This document shows, in pieces, positions 44,527 through 54,701 of a DNA stretch of 64,000 nt (positions are counted from its first letter, which is position 1; each line of letters opens with the position of its first letter). A program made the translations under genes and the position numbers. This DNA is from Edaphochlamys debaryana (taxonomy: Eukaryota; Chlorophyta; Chlorophyceae; Chlamydomonadales), in the NCBI GenBank assembly GCA_016858145.1, contig JAEHOE010000038.1, positions 806,001-870,000 of the forward strand, in the 5' to 3' direction. Below the pieces are notes generated by a model, which saw only the letters and a list, made by a program, of their open reading frames with translations, searched no databases and was not told the origin of the DNA.

Positions 44527-45912
44527 GGCCGTGCGGCTGCAATGGCAGCAGCGGGCCGCGGGGGCAGCAGGGAAGTCGAGCGTGGGCCGTGTGCGGGCTC
44601 CGCGGTGTCACACGCGTACCCGCCGCAACTGGTAGAAGCAACCAGCAAGGAGAGGCGTCGCTCAGTCGGTGTTGACTAGCGCGGGCGATGCGCAATCGCT
44701 TCAACTCGATCAGGGTGCTAGTGCTTCGCGATGCACCTCCTCGCCAGTCCAAGCAGTTCAGAGACAGGTAAGAAGTAAGAGGTGGCAGACAGATGCTCGG
44801 AACGAGCGCCTTCCGTGACTTTCAGTGGGCTCGGCGCGAGAGCGTAGAAGGCGCGTTCAGTGACCTTCAGTGAGAAGCGAGAGCTATAGAGTGGACAGCG
44901 GTATCGGTTATGCCAAGTATCGGGCACGCTCCTATCTCCACTGCCGCGGGATGGGGTCTGGGCCCGTGTGGGCCTGTGCCGATGCCGCTGGCCGCGGCGT
45001 TGGGGACCGTCGGCTAGTGCTCCCGCGCTGGGAGAGGGTGCGGTGTCTCCCTAGATATTGAGCTTCCCGCTCGAGCTGCCAGCGGGACCGGGACTGCGGG
45101 GCGGAATCGTGCCAACCCGGTGCCAGGCCGGTGTCCCCGCCTGTCCGCCCCGGCCAGCGGGCTCACCCCCGCTTAATTGGAATGCATTCAGCCTTACAAC
45201 TCAGCCGTGAAATCTCGCATCCACATAGCCAACAGCGTGTGCACATCTGTACGGCGCATGCCGGCCCGTCTGCGATGTGCGTCGGGATCAACCCCCAGGA
45301 GCAGCTCCATCCACCCTCACAACTTACTTGCCGCCTGAACCCTTGCCGCCAAACCGCCATTCTATTGGTTCCTCATCACGCACAGAGCCTAACACTGCCC
45401 ACACTTGTCGATCAACCACCCATGCCCCAGCCCCCACCCCTGCCCCCACCCCATGCCTGAGACGGGCGAACCCCCCCAGAAAGATGCGCACGGCACAACA
45501 TGAGCCACGTGGCAATGGCCAAGCACGCCTCCCTACATACACTATGACGACCTTGCTGGCTACGAAAGGTCGTGACACTGAAAGCCCCCGCCCCTGAAAG
45601 CCTTCGCCAACACAGAGCACTGGCTAGACGGCTATCTGACCTTGGTCTCAGTTCCTGCATGTCCTCGGCGGCCAAAAGTCTAGGTCCCATCTACGTGCCT
45701 CAGTGGACAACAGCGGACCCCTGCAAGAACCCACAACATACCGTACAGGCCCAAGGGTCCTCAGGAGCAGCAGGCCGCCTCCTGGAGGCCTGTTGCTGAC
45801 ACTGCTGCCCCAAGCCGAGTGCCCAAGTGCCTTAGCGAACATGCTGCCTCGCTAGGTCTACATCACTCTATCAGCGCCAGGTGCCAGGTGGCCCCAGCCA
45901 CGTGCCGTGGCC
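44527..45912. other. Intergenic between modules F and G
   Basis: About 1.4 kb: upstream region of F and downstream region of G. No ORF or repeat recognised. Confidence 0.5.
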
Positions 45913-47178
45913 TCAGTCCCGCGCAAAAGCCCGCAGCAGTTTGGCCGCCTGCTGCGGGCACTGCTCGACAAACTCCTCGACGCTGTTTGAATCCAGGGCC
46001 TTGCGCTTACGGACCGCGAAGGCCCGCAGCCGCCCCGCCAGGTCCGTCATGCCGTGAGCGTCCGCCCACGCCAGGTCGGACAGCACGCTGGCGGGCGTGG
46101 CGGCCGCCGCCAGCCGCTCCGTCAGCGCCGCCACCGCACCGCCCATCAGCAGCCGCCCCGCCAGCGCCGCGGTGGGGCGCAGCAGCTCAGGCGGCGCCTC
46201 CACAAGCGCCGCTGCAGCCCCTAAGAGCCCGAAGGATGAGCCGTACATGTACGACAGCAGGTGCGCGAAGGCGGCAGGGTCTGCGTCTTGCAGGGCCACC
46301 TCCGGCGCGCCGGTCTCCTCAAAGCCTCTGCCGGGGGCCAGCAGCCGGGCGAAGTACTCCGACCCGGCCGCCAGGACGGAGCGGTGAACCTCGAAGGCCC
46401 CGCCTCCCACCCGCACCGTCACAACCCCAGAGACGGTCGCGGTGTTGCTGCATCCACCACCGCTGCCGCCAGCGCCCTGCGCCGTCGTTGGCGGCGTCAG
46501 CAGGCTCAGCAGGCGGTCCGTGGAGGCCGGTGCGAAGCCTCCGCCACTGATCAGCGCGAGGCTGCAGTCCAGCAGGGCCGCCCCCAGCTCTCCGTTCGGC
46601 AGGAGGGTGAGCTGCTGCGTCCCTGCTGATGGTGGCCCCCGGAAGTAGTCATCATCATCATCGTCCGGTGGCCCCAGGAAGCAGCCCCGCAGCAGGGTGG
46701 TGACGGCGCCGCCAGCGTCCATGCAGCGGAGGTCGGTGTCATCGGCAATCAGCAGGCGGCCGCCGGAGACCGGCAGGATGGCCCTGATCTCGCTGAAGCG
46801 GGCGGCCGCGCCGCTGCCATCGACGCGGCCGCCCTGGCCCCAGCTCCGAGGGCGCGCCGAGGCGGCGAGGCGCGGGGCGAGCTCCCAGCCCTTCCCAGCC
46901 GGGCTCACCTGCTTCTCTGCCGACGTAGCTACCAGCGCGTGGTGCTCCTCTGCCGCTGCGAGAGTCTGCAGGCGACGCCTAATGTTGGCTAGGCCGCGGA
47001 CGGCCGCGACCCCGTGCGCGGAACGAGGTCTCGTGAGAGTCGCGCGACAGGTGCAAGTGTAAATGTTGCCTCTGCTGCTCTTATCGGTCAGTATGTAAGT
47101 GTGCGAGCGCAATGTGGGTTGATGATTCCCCCGCCCATCGCGCCCATCGCCTTTGCCGTCCCGTGTACCAAACAGCAT
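45913..47178 (-). CDS. NHL-BTB protein with replaced N-terminus (family module G)
   Basis: Family sequence begins only at VDGSGAAARFSEI (about 46830) and runs through half a propeller (LLIADDTDLRCMDAGG), an acidic insertion (PPDDDDDDYF), BTB (VTVRVGGGAFEVHRSVLAAG; DADPAAFAHLLSYMYG), one BACK-like unit (AAATPASVLSDLAWADAHG) and a short tail KRKALDSNSVEEF that resembles module D. The residues before it (from a possible ATG at 47178) are unrelated, so the first half of the propeller is lost or lies in exons I cannot see. Could be a truncated copy or a newly shaped gene. Confidence 0.6.
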   Translation of the reverse strand: MLFGTRDGKGDGRDGRGNHQPTLRSHTYILTDKSSRGNIYTCTCRATLTRPRSAHGVAAVRGLANIRRRLQTLAAAEEHHALVATSAEKQVSPAGKGWELAPRLAASARPRSWGQGGRVDGSGAAARFSEIRAILPVSGGRLLIADDTDLRCMDAGGAVTTLLRGCFLGPPDDDDDDYFRGPPSAGTQQLTLLPNGELGAALLDCSLALISGGGFAPASTDRLLSLLTPPTTAQGAGGSGGGCSNTATVSGVVTVRVGGGAFEVHRSVLAAGSEYFARLLAPGRGFEETGAPEVALQDADPAAFAHLLSYMYGSSFGLLGAAAALVEAPPELLRPTAALAGRLLMGGAVAALTERLAAAATPASVLSDLAWADAHGMTDLAGRLRAFAVRKRKALDSNSVEEFVEQCPQQAAKLLRAFARD

Positions 47179-47214
47179 CCTTAGAATCTCTCCTCCCCAG
47201 CCTGGGGTCACCAC

Positions 47215-47914
47215 TGGTCCCTAGGGGGGCTGAGCTGGTCTCGGCGTGTGTCGTCGGCTGCTACGCTTGGGGTCAAGGGAGCGAAGGTGACTGCCCATTG
47301 CATCCTGCCCATGGGGCCCACGAACGTCCGCCCCTGATCCCCCTCATCCATCTTATCTCCCATCCACTTGACCGCGCCCGTTCTCGCCCTCGCCCTGGCG
47401 GTGCTTGATGTTCTTCGTCCGCATGCAGCTATTGGACCCCTCCTCGCCCGGGCCCCCTCTATGCCTCCCGCTAGATAACCCGTCCACCACGTTCCCCCAA
47501 TGCCCTCCGTGCAAGCCGCTGCAGTCATCTCCGCCTCCCGCCCTTGCCACGACGTCAACCCCCCGTCTCAACCTTCCCTCAAGGCCCAGCAGTGCCCGCT
47601 CAATCCGCCCCAAGCCTCCGTGCTTCGCACAACCCCGTGCTCACGGCCCACGTCCGGCGTAGGCCCCATGTCTGGCGCTGTGTCCGGTCCAGCCAAGCCC
47701 AGATCCTCACTTGGGGGTGGGCGGCGGCGGCGGCCTGCAGCAGAAGGAGAAGCCATGCGGACCCTACGTAAGCCCCCGTTCGAAGCCCACAGCTAGCACC
47801 TAGCAGCTTACGTCGAGCTCTACCTTCCACAACGCTGCACCCAAGCTAGATACCACGCGCCGGTTCTCAAGTCCCATCCAGCCCACCCTCACTGAAACTC
47901 CACGCCCACCCCGC
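47215..47914. other. Intergenic, no feature seen
   Basis: Lies upstream of module G and downstream of the SOUL gene. No domain-bearing frame. The last 100 or so bases should be the SOUL gene 3' UTR. Confidence 0.45.
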
Positions 47915-50900
47915 TCACCAGCTGAAGTCGTCTAGCTTGATGAGCACCTCGTTTCTGCGCAGCGCCGGGGGCGTGGAGGGGTCGTTGTATCGGGCCAGCT
48001 GGTATCCCTGGGCGGGGCGCAGGCCGTCGCGGAGGCACCAGTCGCGCAGTTGCCGCTCGGCCTGGACCACCTGGTGGAAAGGGGAGGGAGAGGGGGAGTT
48101 GGTGGGGTGAGGAGTCTCAGGGGGCAGCCGTGCAACGGACAGTGCCCTCTGGGGAGCCCCAGCCCAAAGCTTTGAACGTCATCAAGAGTCCCAGTTTGAT
48201 GTTCAGGACCACACAGCGGCAGCTCCATCCCTCTCTGACCCCTCCGCAGCCTCACCTCATAGTCCAAAGGCCAGCCCCCGAACTTGCTGTGTGGGCAAAG
48301 CAGGGCGATGGGGAAGGGGTTCAGGGACCGGTGTTTCTGCGTGGCGGCCCTCGCTCAATGCCTCAGCACCCTGGTGACCAGCCCTCCCTCCGCCTCCTCA
48401 GGTGCCCCCCAAGGCTCTCACTGACGCTGTCTTTGCCAGGCCCTATCCAGCCCTAGGCGCCCCTCCCGACCGCCTCACATGGCCGCTGCGTATCGCGGCT
48501 CCTCCCGCTTGGGCACCACGCGGGGGTCGGCCGGCTCTGGCAGCGCAGAGGGGTCGGAGTACCTGACACGGGGGCCAAGAGGGCAATCAACTGGGTAGCC
48601 TGGGGCGGGGGTGAGGATCGCCTGCCATGCCCCAGCCGCTCGCCGGCTTGGGTTCCGATTCTGGATGCATCACGCCATGCCGTACAGTACGGCAGATCTC
48701 ACCTCCGCTCCATGACGAACTGCATGGCCACGGAGCTGTTGGTGCGGGGGTCGATGGTCTGAGGGAGGGGAAGGGGGCAGGGAAGGGCCAGAAGGAAGAG
48801 GGGCGCTGACTTGCCAAGTCCCGAGTCCAAGTGTATCCCAACGCATCCCAGCTGTACGGCCCCATTCCGCTGTACGGCATGTACGACAACCCGAACCGTC
48901 CATCCGCTTGCCTGCAGTACGGGCGTGGTCATGGCCATGTCCAGCTGCTGCTGGTTGCCGCCGAAGAGGTAGCCGGCCAGGGAGGAGAAGCCGGAGCCTG
49001 TGGACGGGGGGAGAGGGGGATGGGACGAGGGGCGGGAGAGGGGGTTCGGGCTCAGGATGCCGGGGGTAATCAAAGAGGCCTCAAGCGTGTCCGGTCGATA
49101 CTCGATACTACTGTGCGCAGGTCACACAAACCAGAGCTGCGGGGGGTAGTACGGCAATTAAGCTTCTGGGCCCCACCCTCCGGCCGCTCACCGCTAGCCG
49201 GACCCGCGCCCGCCGTCATGGTGGTCTCCGCCACCGTGAAGGCGTCGTACTTGCGGATCTCGTAATCCTACGGTACGGCAGTAAGCGGCAAGTGCGGCAA
49301 GTCTTGGCACGGGATGCGATAAGCAAGCCGCTCAGCTTCCAACCTCTGCATGCATTCGGCCATAACCGACGCGCAACCCTCCCCCATCCCCCACCTTGTA
49401 GCGCTTGAGCACCGAGTACTTGGGCGTCTCGATGGGCGGCGTCACCGCGGGGTCCAGGAACTGCCGCACCACCTCCTGCAGCCCCTCCAGGGACAGGAAG
49501 CTGGCGGAAGATGGCAGAAGATGGGGCCGGCGGGAGGCGGGAGGCGGGGGACAGAGGGGCGGGGGGTCAGGATCCTGTTGCCATCGGTTCACAGGCAGTA
49601 GGAGCCCTCGGTAGGAGCCCGCAGCACTCCTACCAGCCCCTCCAGAGACAGGAAGCTGGAGGCCGGGCGGATCGCGACGCGCAAGAGAAACGAAGGTGGG
49701 GTTGAACGCTGGGGATCAACTGCCCGTGTGTAGCCCCATCCCTGCCCCTCACGTCCCATGGCGTCCCAAGGGTCGGGGCCACGCACGGCCGCGGGCCCTT
49801 CCAGCCCTCAAGCCGCAAGCATCTTCCTTCCCCTGAACCCCCCCCCCCCCCGCGACCCCGCCCAGGAAGACCAAGCAGAGAGTAGCAGTCGCTTTTCCTG
49901 ACGTCGGGCAGTCACCCTTGCCTCCTCCTCCCCAGCAGCCTTCCCAACGGCGGATGATGGAACTCACGCGTTGCGGTTGAGTGCAGCAGCGCATGCTCGT
50001 TGCTAAGTTCTGCTTTGCCCGGAGGTTTGCAGGCCACAACGAGGAACTCACACGCTACGCTTCTATGTAGCGGGCAGGGCACTCACGCGTTGCGGTTGAG
50101 TGCGTCCCAGTAGTCGACGTGGGAGAGGACGATGCCGGTGCGGGGGTCCACCTGACAGGGCGGCAGGGGCGGGCGCAGGGGCAACATGCTGCCGGTCACA
50201 CACACAGAAAGCCGCTTCCGATCGCGTAGGAGCGACAGCCACGGGCTCCCATCCACAGGGAGCTCCCAACTCCGAGCCTCATGCGCATCTCATCCGGTGC
50301 CCCCCCCCCCGTTCCCTCCCTCCCTCCCTCCCTGGACCGCTCCAATCCCGAGCTCCGGCACTCACCCCGTACACGGTGCGGCCCGTGAGCGTGAGCGTGG
50401 GCTTCCAGGGCAGCAGCCAGAACACCATCTCCATGGTCCACGTGGCGGTGACCGTGTCAACGCCTGGGGAGAAGAGGAGGGAGGGGGGTTGCAAGGATGG
50501 GTAAGCGGGTGCGTGTGTTTCGTGTCAGCGGGCGCATGCCGCTCTGCCCCCAGGGGTGCGGAATGCGCTCCTGCTCCTCTCTCCTGGTCTGAGGTGCCCA
50601 GGCAACCCTGACCCCTGCCCTCCGCAAACCCCCTTCCCAGCGTCCTCCCCCCCTCCATGGCACCCACTCGACACTCCAATGGTGTGCAGCTCGAAGGCGA
50701 TGTTGAAGAGCGAGCGAAGCAGCCGTATGTTGAGCAGGTAGCCGTCGCGGGTGTCGTACCTGCGGAGGTGAAGGGGCACGGCACGGCATCGCTGCGTTGC
50801 ATGACGTGCCTGCTCTCCCACGTTCCCCTGCCCTTTCGGTTTGGTCCAACGACATGACCGGTTGAACCGCCACCCCTCCCACCCATATGCGTTGTTCCAC

Positions 50901-52074
50901 TGTAGCTACTGCGGGTTGCAACTGAACGGAAGTGCCCTGAGCCGCCGCGCCCCACCCCCCGCCGCCACCCCCCTGCCACGGGACCCACTTGGTGATCGGG
51001 TCCTCGAACTTGCCCCACTGTACCATGACACATTGTACCCCCACTGTACCCCCATTGTACCCCCGTCCCTCCCCATGGCCCCCACGCCAACGGTGGACCC
51101 ACTTGGTGATGGGGTCCTCGAACTTGATGGCCGGGCTGTAGCGGGTCTCGGTGATTTGCTGGGGGCCGGGTCAGGGGCCGGGTGCAGGCAACGGGTAGGT
51201 GCGACGCAGGATACCAACCACAAGCGACAACGCCCACGCCTGGCCTGCGGTCGAGCTCTAACGCTTGGCCTGCCACCACGCCCCCAACCCGAACCGAGGG
51301 CCGCTGAGCAGCTCACCCCCTTCTCGAACAGCATCTTGAGGTCCTGAGCCAGGAAGCTGCGGGAAGGTGGCGTGGGCATGGGATCAGTGCGCGGCGCATA
51401 ACCGGCCACCCTCCGAAGCACAGGTTTCGCCCGGCATGCTCGTGCAATCCTTGCCACGCACGCTCACTGGCGCCCCATCTTTGCGCTTATCACACCGCAC
51501 CGCTGGTAAAGTCCAACTTCCTGTCCCGCTTCCTTGCTTCCGGGATTTGCAGGCAGCAGCCCCGCACGTGTTGTAACCCGCGCCTTCGTACCGTCCTCCC
51601 ACGGAGAAGGGCCCCACGCTGACTCCCCTCTTCCCCATTCCCTGATCACATCCCAAAGGCCACCAGATAGGGCTGGCCTGGGCATCCTGCCGCTTGGAGA
51701 GGGCACCCCACGGCGTCCCCAGGTCCCCAGGCCGTCCAGCCCCCGCACCTGGCCGTGTCGCTCATAACCCATTCCATACGCTGCCGCTCCGCCTCCCGAA
51801 TCATCACAGCCTCAGCCTCAGCAGCGGCGGCCGCCTCAGCAGCAGCCTCCGCGTCCAGGCTGGACTGCGTCTGCAGGTTCAGCTCCCGCACCACATCGAC
51901 CGGCTCGGCCAGCTCGCTCGAGCTCGCCGCCCAGGCGACGACGCGACCCTGGAGGCGCTGTTGTGGGGCCGGAGCGCGGCCGAGCGGCCTCACGCTTGCC
52001 GGAACTCGGCATGTCGTCGAGGACGCATGTCGGGGCTCACGCACCGAAGCGTGGGACCCGACCGAGAGCCGCAT
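47915..52074 (-). CDS. DUF2358-SOUL haem-binding protein, probably plastid
   Basis: Thirteen exons, all in phase: 51749-52074, 51317-51356, 51103-51158, 50668-50759, 50366-50463, 50087-50151, 49395-49500, 49192-49267, 48912-48997, 48703-48758, 48479-48562, 48256-48286, 47915-48070; 423 residues. The first about 50 residues are basic and Ser/Ala-rich, transit-peptide-like (VVAWAASSS). An Ala/Glu helix follows, then a DUF2358 (NTF2-like) domain (IKFEDPITKYDTRDGYLLNI; FELHTIG; TATWTMEMVFWLLPWKP), then a SOUL domain (LKRYKDYEIRKYDAFTVAET; GYLFGGNQQQLDMAMTTPV; VAMQFVMERRY; FGGWPLDYEV). The same two-domain order occurs in the plant chloroplast haem-binding protein HBP5. Binding or carrying of haem or another tetrapyrrole is known for the family; the role here is inferred. 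Intron 8/9 uses a GC donor. Confidence 0.88.
49480..51131 (-). repeat. Duplicated exon edges inside introns of the SOUL gene
   Basis: Three junctions have a second copy in the adjoining intron. The end of exon 3 (FEDPITK plus donor, about 51095-51131) recurs at 50985-51015. The end of exon 6 (CTCAACCGCAACGC|GTGAGT, 50082-50105) recurs at 49963-49988. The start of exon 7 (CAG|CTTCCTGTC-CTGGAGGGGCTG, 49480-49505) recurs at 49636-49662. Each copy keeps a usable splice site, giving decoy or alternative sites. Confidence 0.8.
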
Positions 52075-53467
52075 GGTAGCTCAAGCAAGTAGAAGACTAG
52101 CACAGCAAACGCACGTCGCTAGTTCTGTAGACTGGGGTTGCGGTCGTTTCTGGCCCACCAGGCGGAGCTCTGGCGTTAACCGGGGCAATGACCGCTTTGC
52201 GTGATAGTGTGTGAGCTTGCAGAGCAGAGGGCCTGCCGTTCGGGTATGTTGGAGCAGAAGAGGGCTGATGGCCGCGCAAGGAAACGTCGCGCCCAAGGTG
52301 AGCAGCAAGTGGTCACGGGGCTGCAAGAGGCAATGACTTGTATGGGTCGCGGGCGCTCCAGAGAGGCGGGTCGTGCGAGCGGTACGTGCTCTGGCGGTTC
52401 GGCTGCCACGCGGCCACGTCTCCCCTCTGCCCCGTGCACCTCCGCTCCTTGACCCCTCCTTCCCCCCGCCCCATCCCCTCGGCCCCTTCGCCATCATAGT
52501 GCTCTCCCCCTTGCTTGCTGTGAGATGCGTAACAATACCGAGCTCCGCTCAGTTCCGCCGCTCTCGACCCGTTCCGCCATGCCAACCTGCCACTCGGTGA
52601 ACACCCTCGCTCTGGGCATCTTAAAGGCCTCGGGGCTCTGGACTTACATGCGATTTGGCCCTCGTCGGCCGCCTGGTGACTCCGTCCCAAACCGTCTGGC
52701 ATGGACGCGGTTTATAGCGCCCTTCGAAAGCCCAAGGCCGACATCGCCCCAGCCCTCAGAGCCACCATGCGTGGAGGGTCCGGGAGGGTCAGCTCGCCAG
52801 GACTCTTGTACGCCTCTTCATGCCGTGCACGGTGATCACAGCCATGTGTACCACCCCTGACAAACGTAGCCCCCCTCACATAACTGCCCAACCGAACGCC
52901 GTACATACCCAAGTGCACAGCAGCGTGCAAGCCAACCAGAGCCTATCCGGCGACAGCCACCCACCCAGCCCTTTATCTTGTCCATCGAGCTCTCAGCAAG
53001 AGAGAGGCGCGCGCACAGCCGCCGCCAGATCATAAATGGGACCTCAGTGCATACTGACATCAGTGCTCAGGCCCATGACTCGTATCACACCAGCTTAGAT
53101 CGCGCACTGACCACCACCACCACTTTCCACAAAGCCTCCTACCAGCGCAGACAGACCGAAACAACCGGCCAACACACAACCGCCCAGCCGTACCTCCCCT
53201 CAGCCAGCTCCACCATGAAGACCACCATGAAGACTTTGTCCCTGGCCCCGGACGGACAACTCCCAGCTCCTCAACGCATCGCACACAGATGGTCAGGGCG
53301 TGGTTGGGTTCGAGATTCCGAGTGTCCGAGTCCGCCCCATCCTAGTGCTGCCGAGCCGCGGCTTGCCCTGCCCGCTACCCCATGCATCCGAAACGGCGAC
53401 CGGACTGCACCGGACTGCGCCGGACCAGACCTCAATCCGGACCTGGCCGGACCGGACAACTAGGCCC
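52075..53467. other. Intergenic: upstream of the SOUL gene, downstream of the Ser/Gly-rich gene
   Basis: About 1.4 kb with no supported gene. Must contain the SOUL gene promoter; no clear TATA element or motif recognised. Confidence 0.5.
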
Positions 53468-54663
53468 TCACGCCGTGGCGTTGAGGGCGGTGTGTGCCGC
53501 GTGCGCCGCGTGTCGCAGCGGCGTGCCGTCCGGCGAGGGCGTCTGCACGGCGCCGGGCACGGGCCCGCTCTGCGGCACGCCCCCGGGGCCCACCAATCCG
53601 TCGGCGTAGGAGAGGCGAATGCTGCGGAGCGCAGGCAGGCGAGGGGGAGGGGAAAGGCGAGGGGTGAGGTTGGCGAGGGAAAGGTTTTTCAGCACTCCGC
53701 AGGCGGCGCGGGAGGCGTAAGTGTTCAGCCCCTCAGCCCTGTCTCCCTGCTTGCACCCACCCACCCAACCACTCTGCCCCCACCCCCCACCCCCGCCCCC
53801 CACCTGGCCAGCCTCATCTTGGCGTTGAGTGCCTGCGGGCGGCCCCCGTCCAGGGAGGTGCCCAGCAGGGACTCGTCCGGGGTGCAGGCGCCCATGCCCC
53901 CGCCCCCGCTGCCCATCAGCGCGGCGTTGGCGGACTGGCGGTACAGGCTGGTGGGCTGCGGGGAGGGGAGGGGTGGCAGGGAGGGAGAGGGGGTGTTGGG
54001 CGCAGACCAACAGCCCAGGCGCATGGGCCATAAGAGGTCGGGTCGAGGCCGGCAGTGTGGGCGTGTGGCGCAGGGGACTGGAGGCAGGCTGGCAACGCAC
54101 TCTCTGGCTGGTCCGCTCCCTCCCACTGTCGTCTCTCTCACGCGTCACCCCCCTGCCCCCTCCCCCACCTCTGCTCCCTCCCACCGTCTCCCCTTCATGC
54201 CCTCCCTGCCCACATCGCACAAAGGCACCCACCTGCAGTGCGTTGCCGCCGCTGCTGTGCTCAGGCCCCACCATGCTCCGCCGCGCAAAAGCCCCCGGCC
54301 CCGTCCCGGGGCCGGTGGGGGTGCCTCGCTCCGATCCTCCGCCCGCGCCGCCGTCCGCTTGCCCCGGCACGCCCCCTGCCGTACGGCCGAAGCGACGGTC
54401 AAACTCCGCCTCCACGGCCGCCAGGGCGCTGTCCTCGCCAAGCTCCAGGGAGGATTGGAAGTCCTGCGGTCGCGTGGAGAAGGGATGATGACTCGTGCAC
54501 CTGACATCCCCCCGATGACCGCTTGCGGCTCTGCCACCCCTGGCGACACCAGCCCACAACGGCCCCGCGCTCCTCCCTTGCGCCCTCTCCAGGCCCTCCT
54601 CCAAATTGGGAGTGTTCACCCCACTCCTGCGCCAGGCCAGCCGCCACCGCTCCCTCCAGCCCC

Positions 54664-54701
<38 letters not shown>

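Noticed and set aside
53290..53340. tRNA-like ggttcgagattcc box
   Set aside because: Flanks do not pair into a T arm and no D arm or acceptor stem could be drawn.
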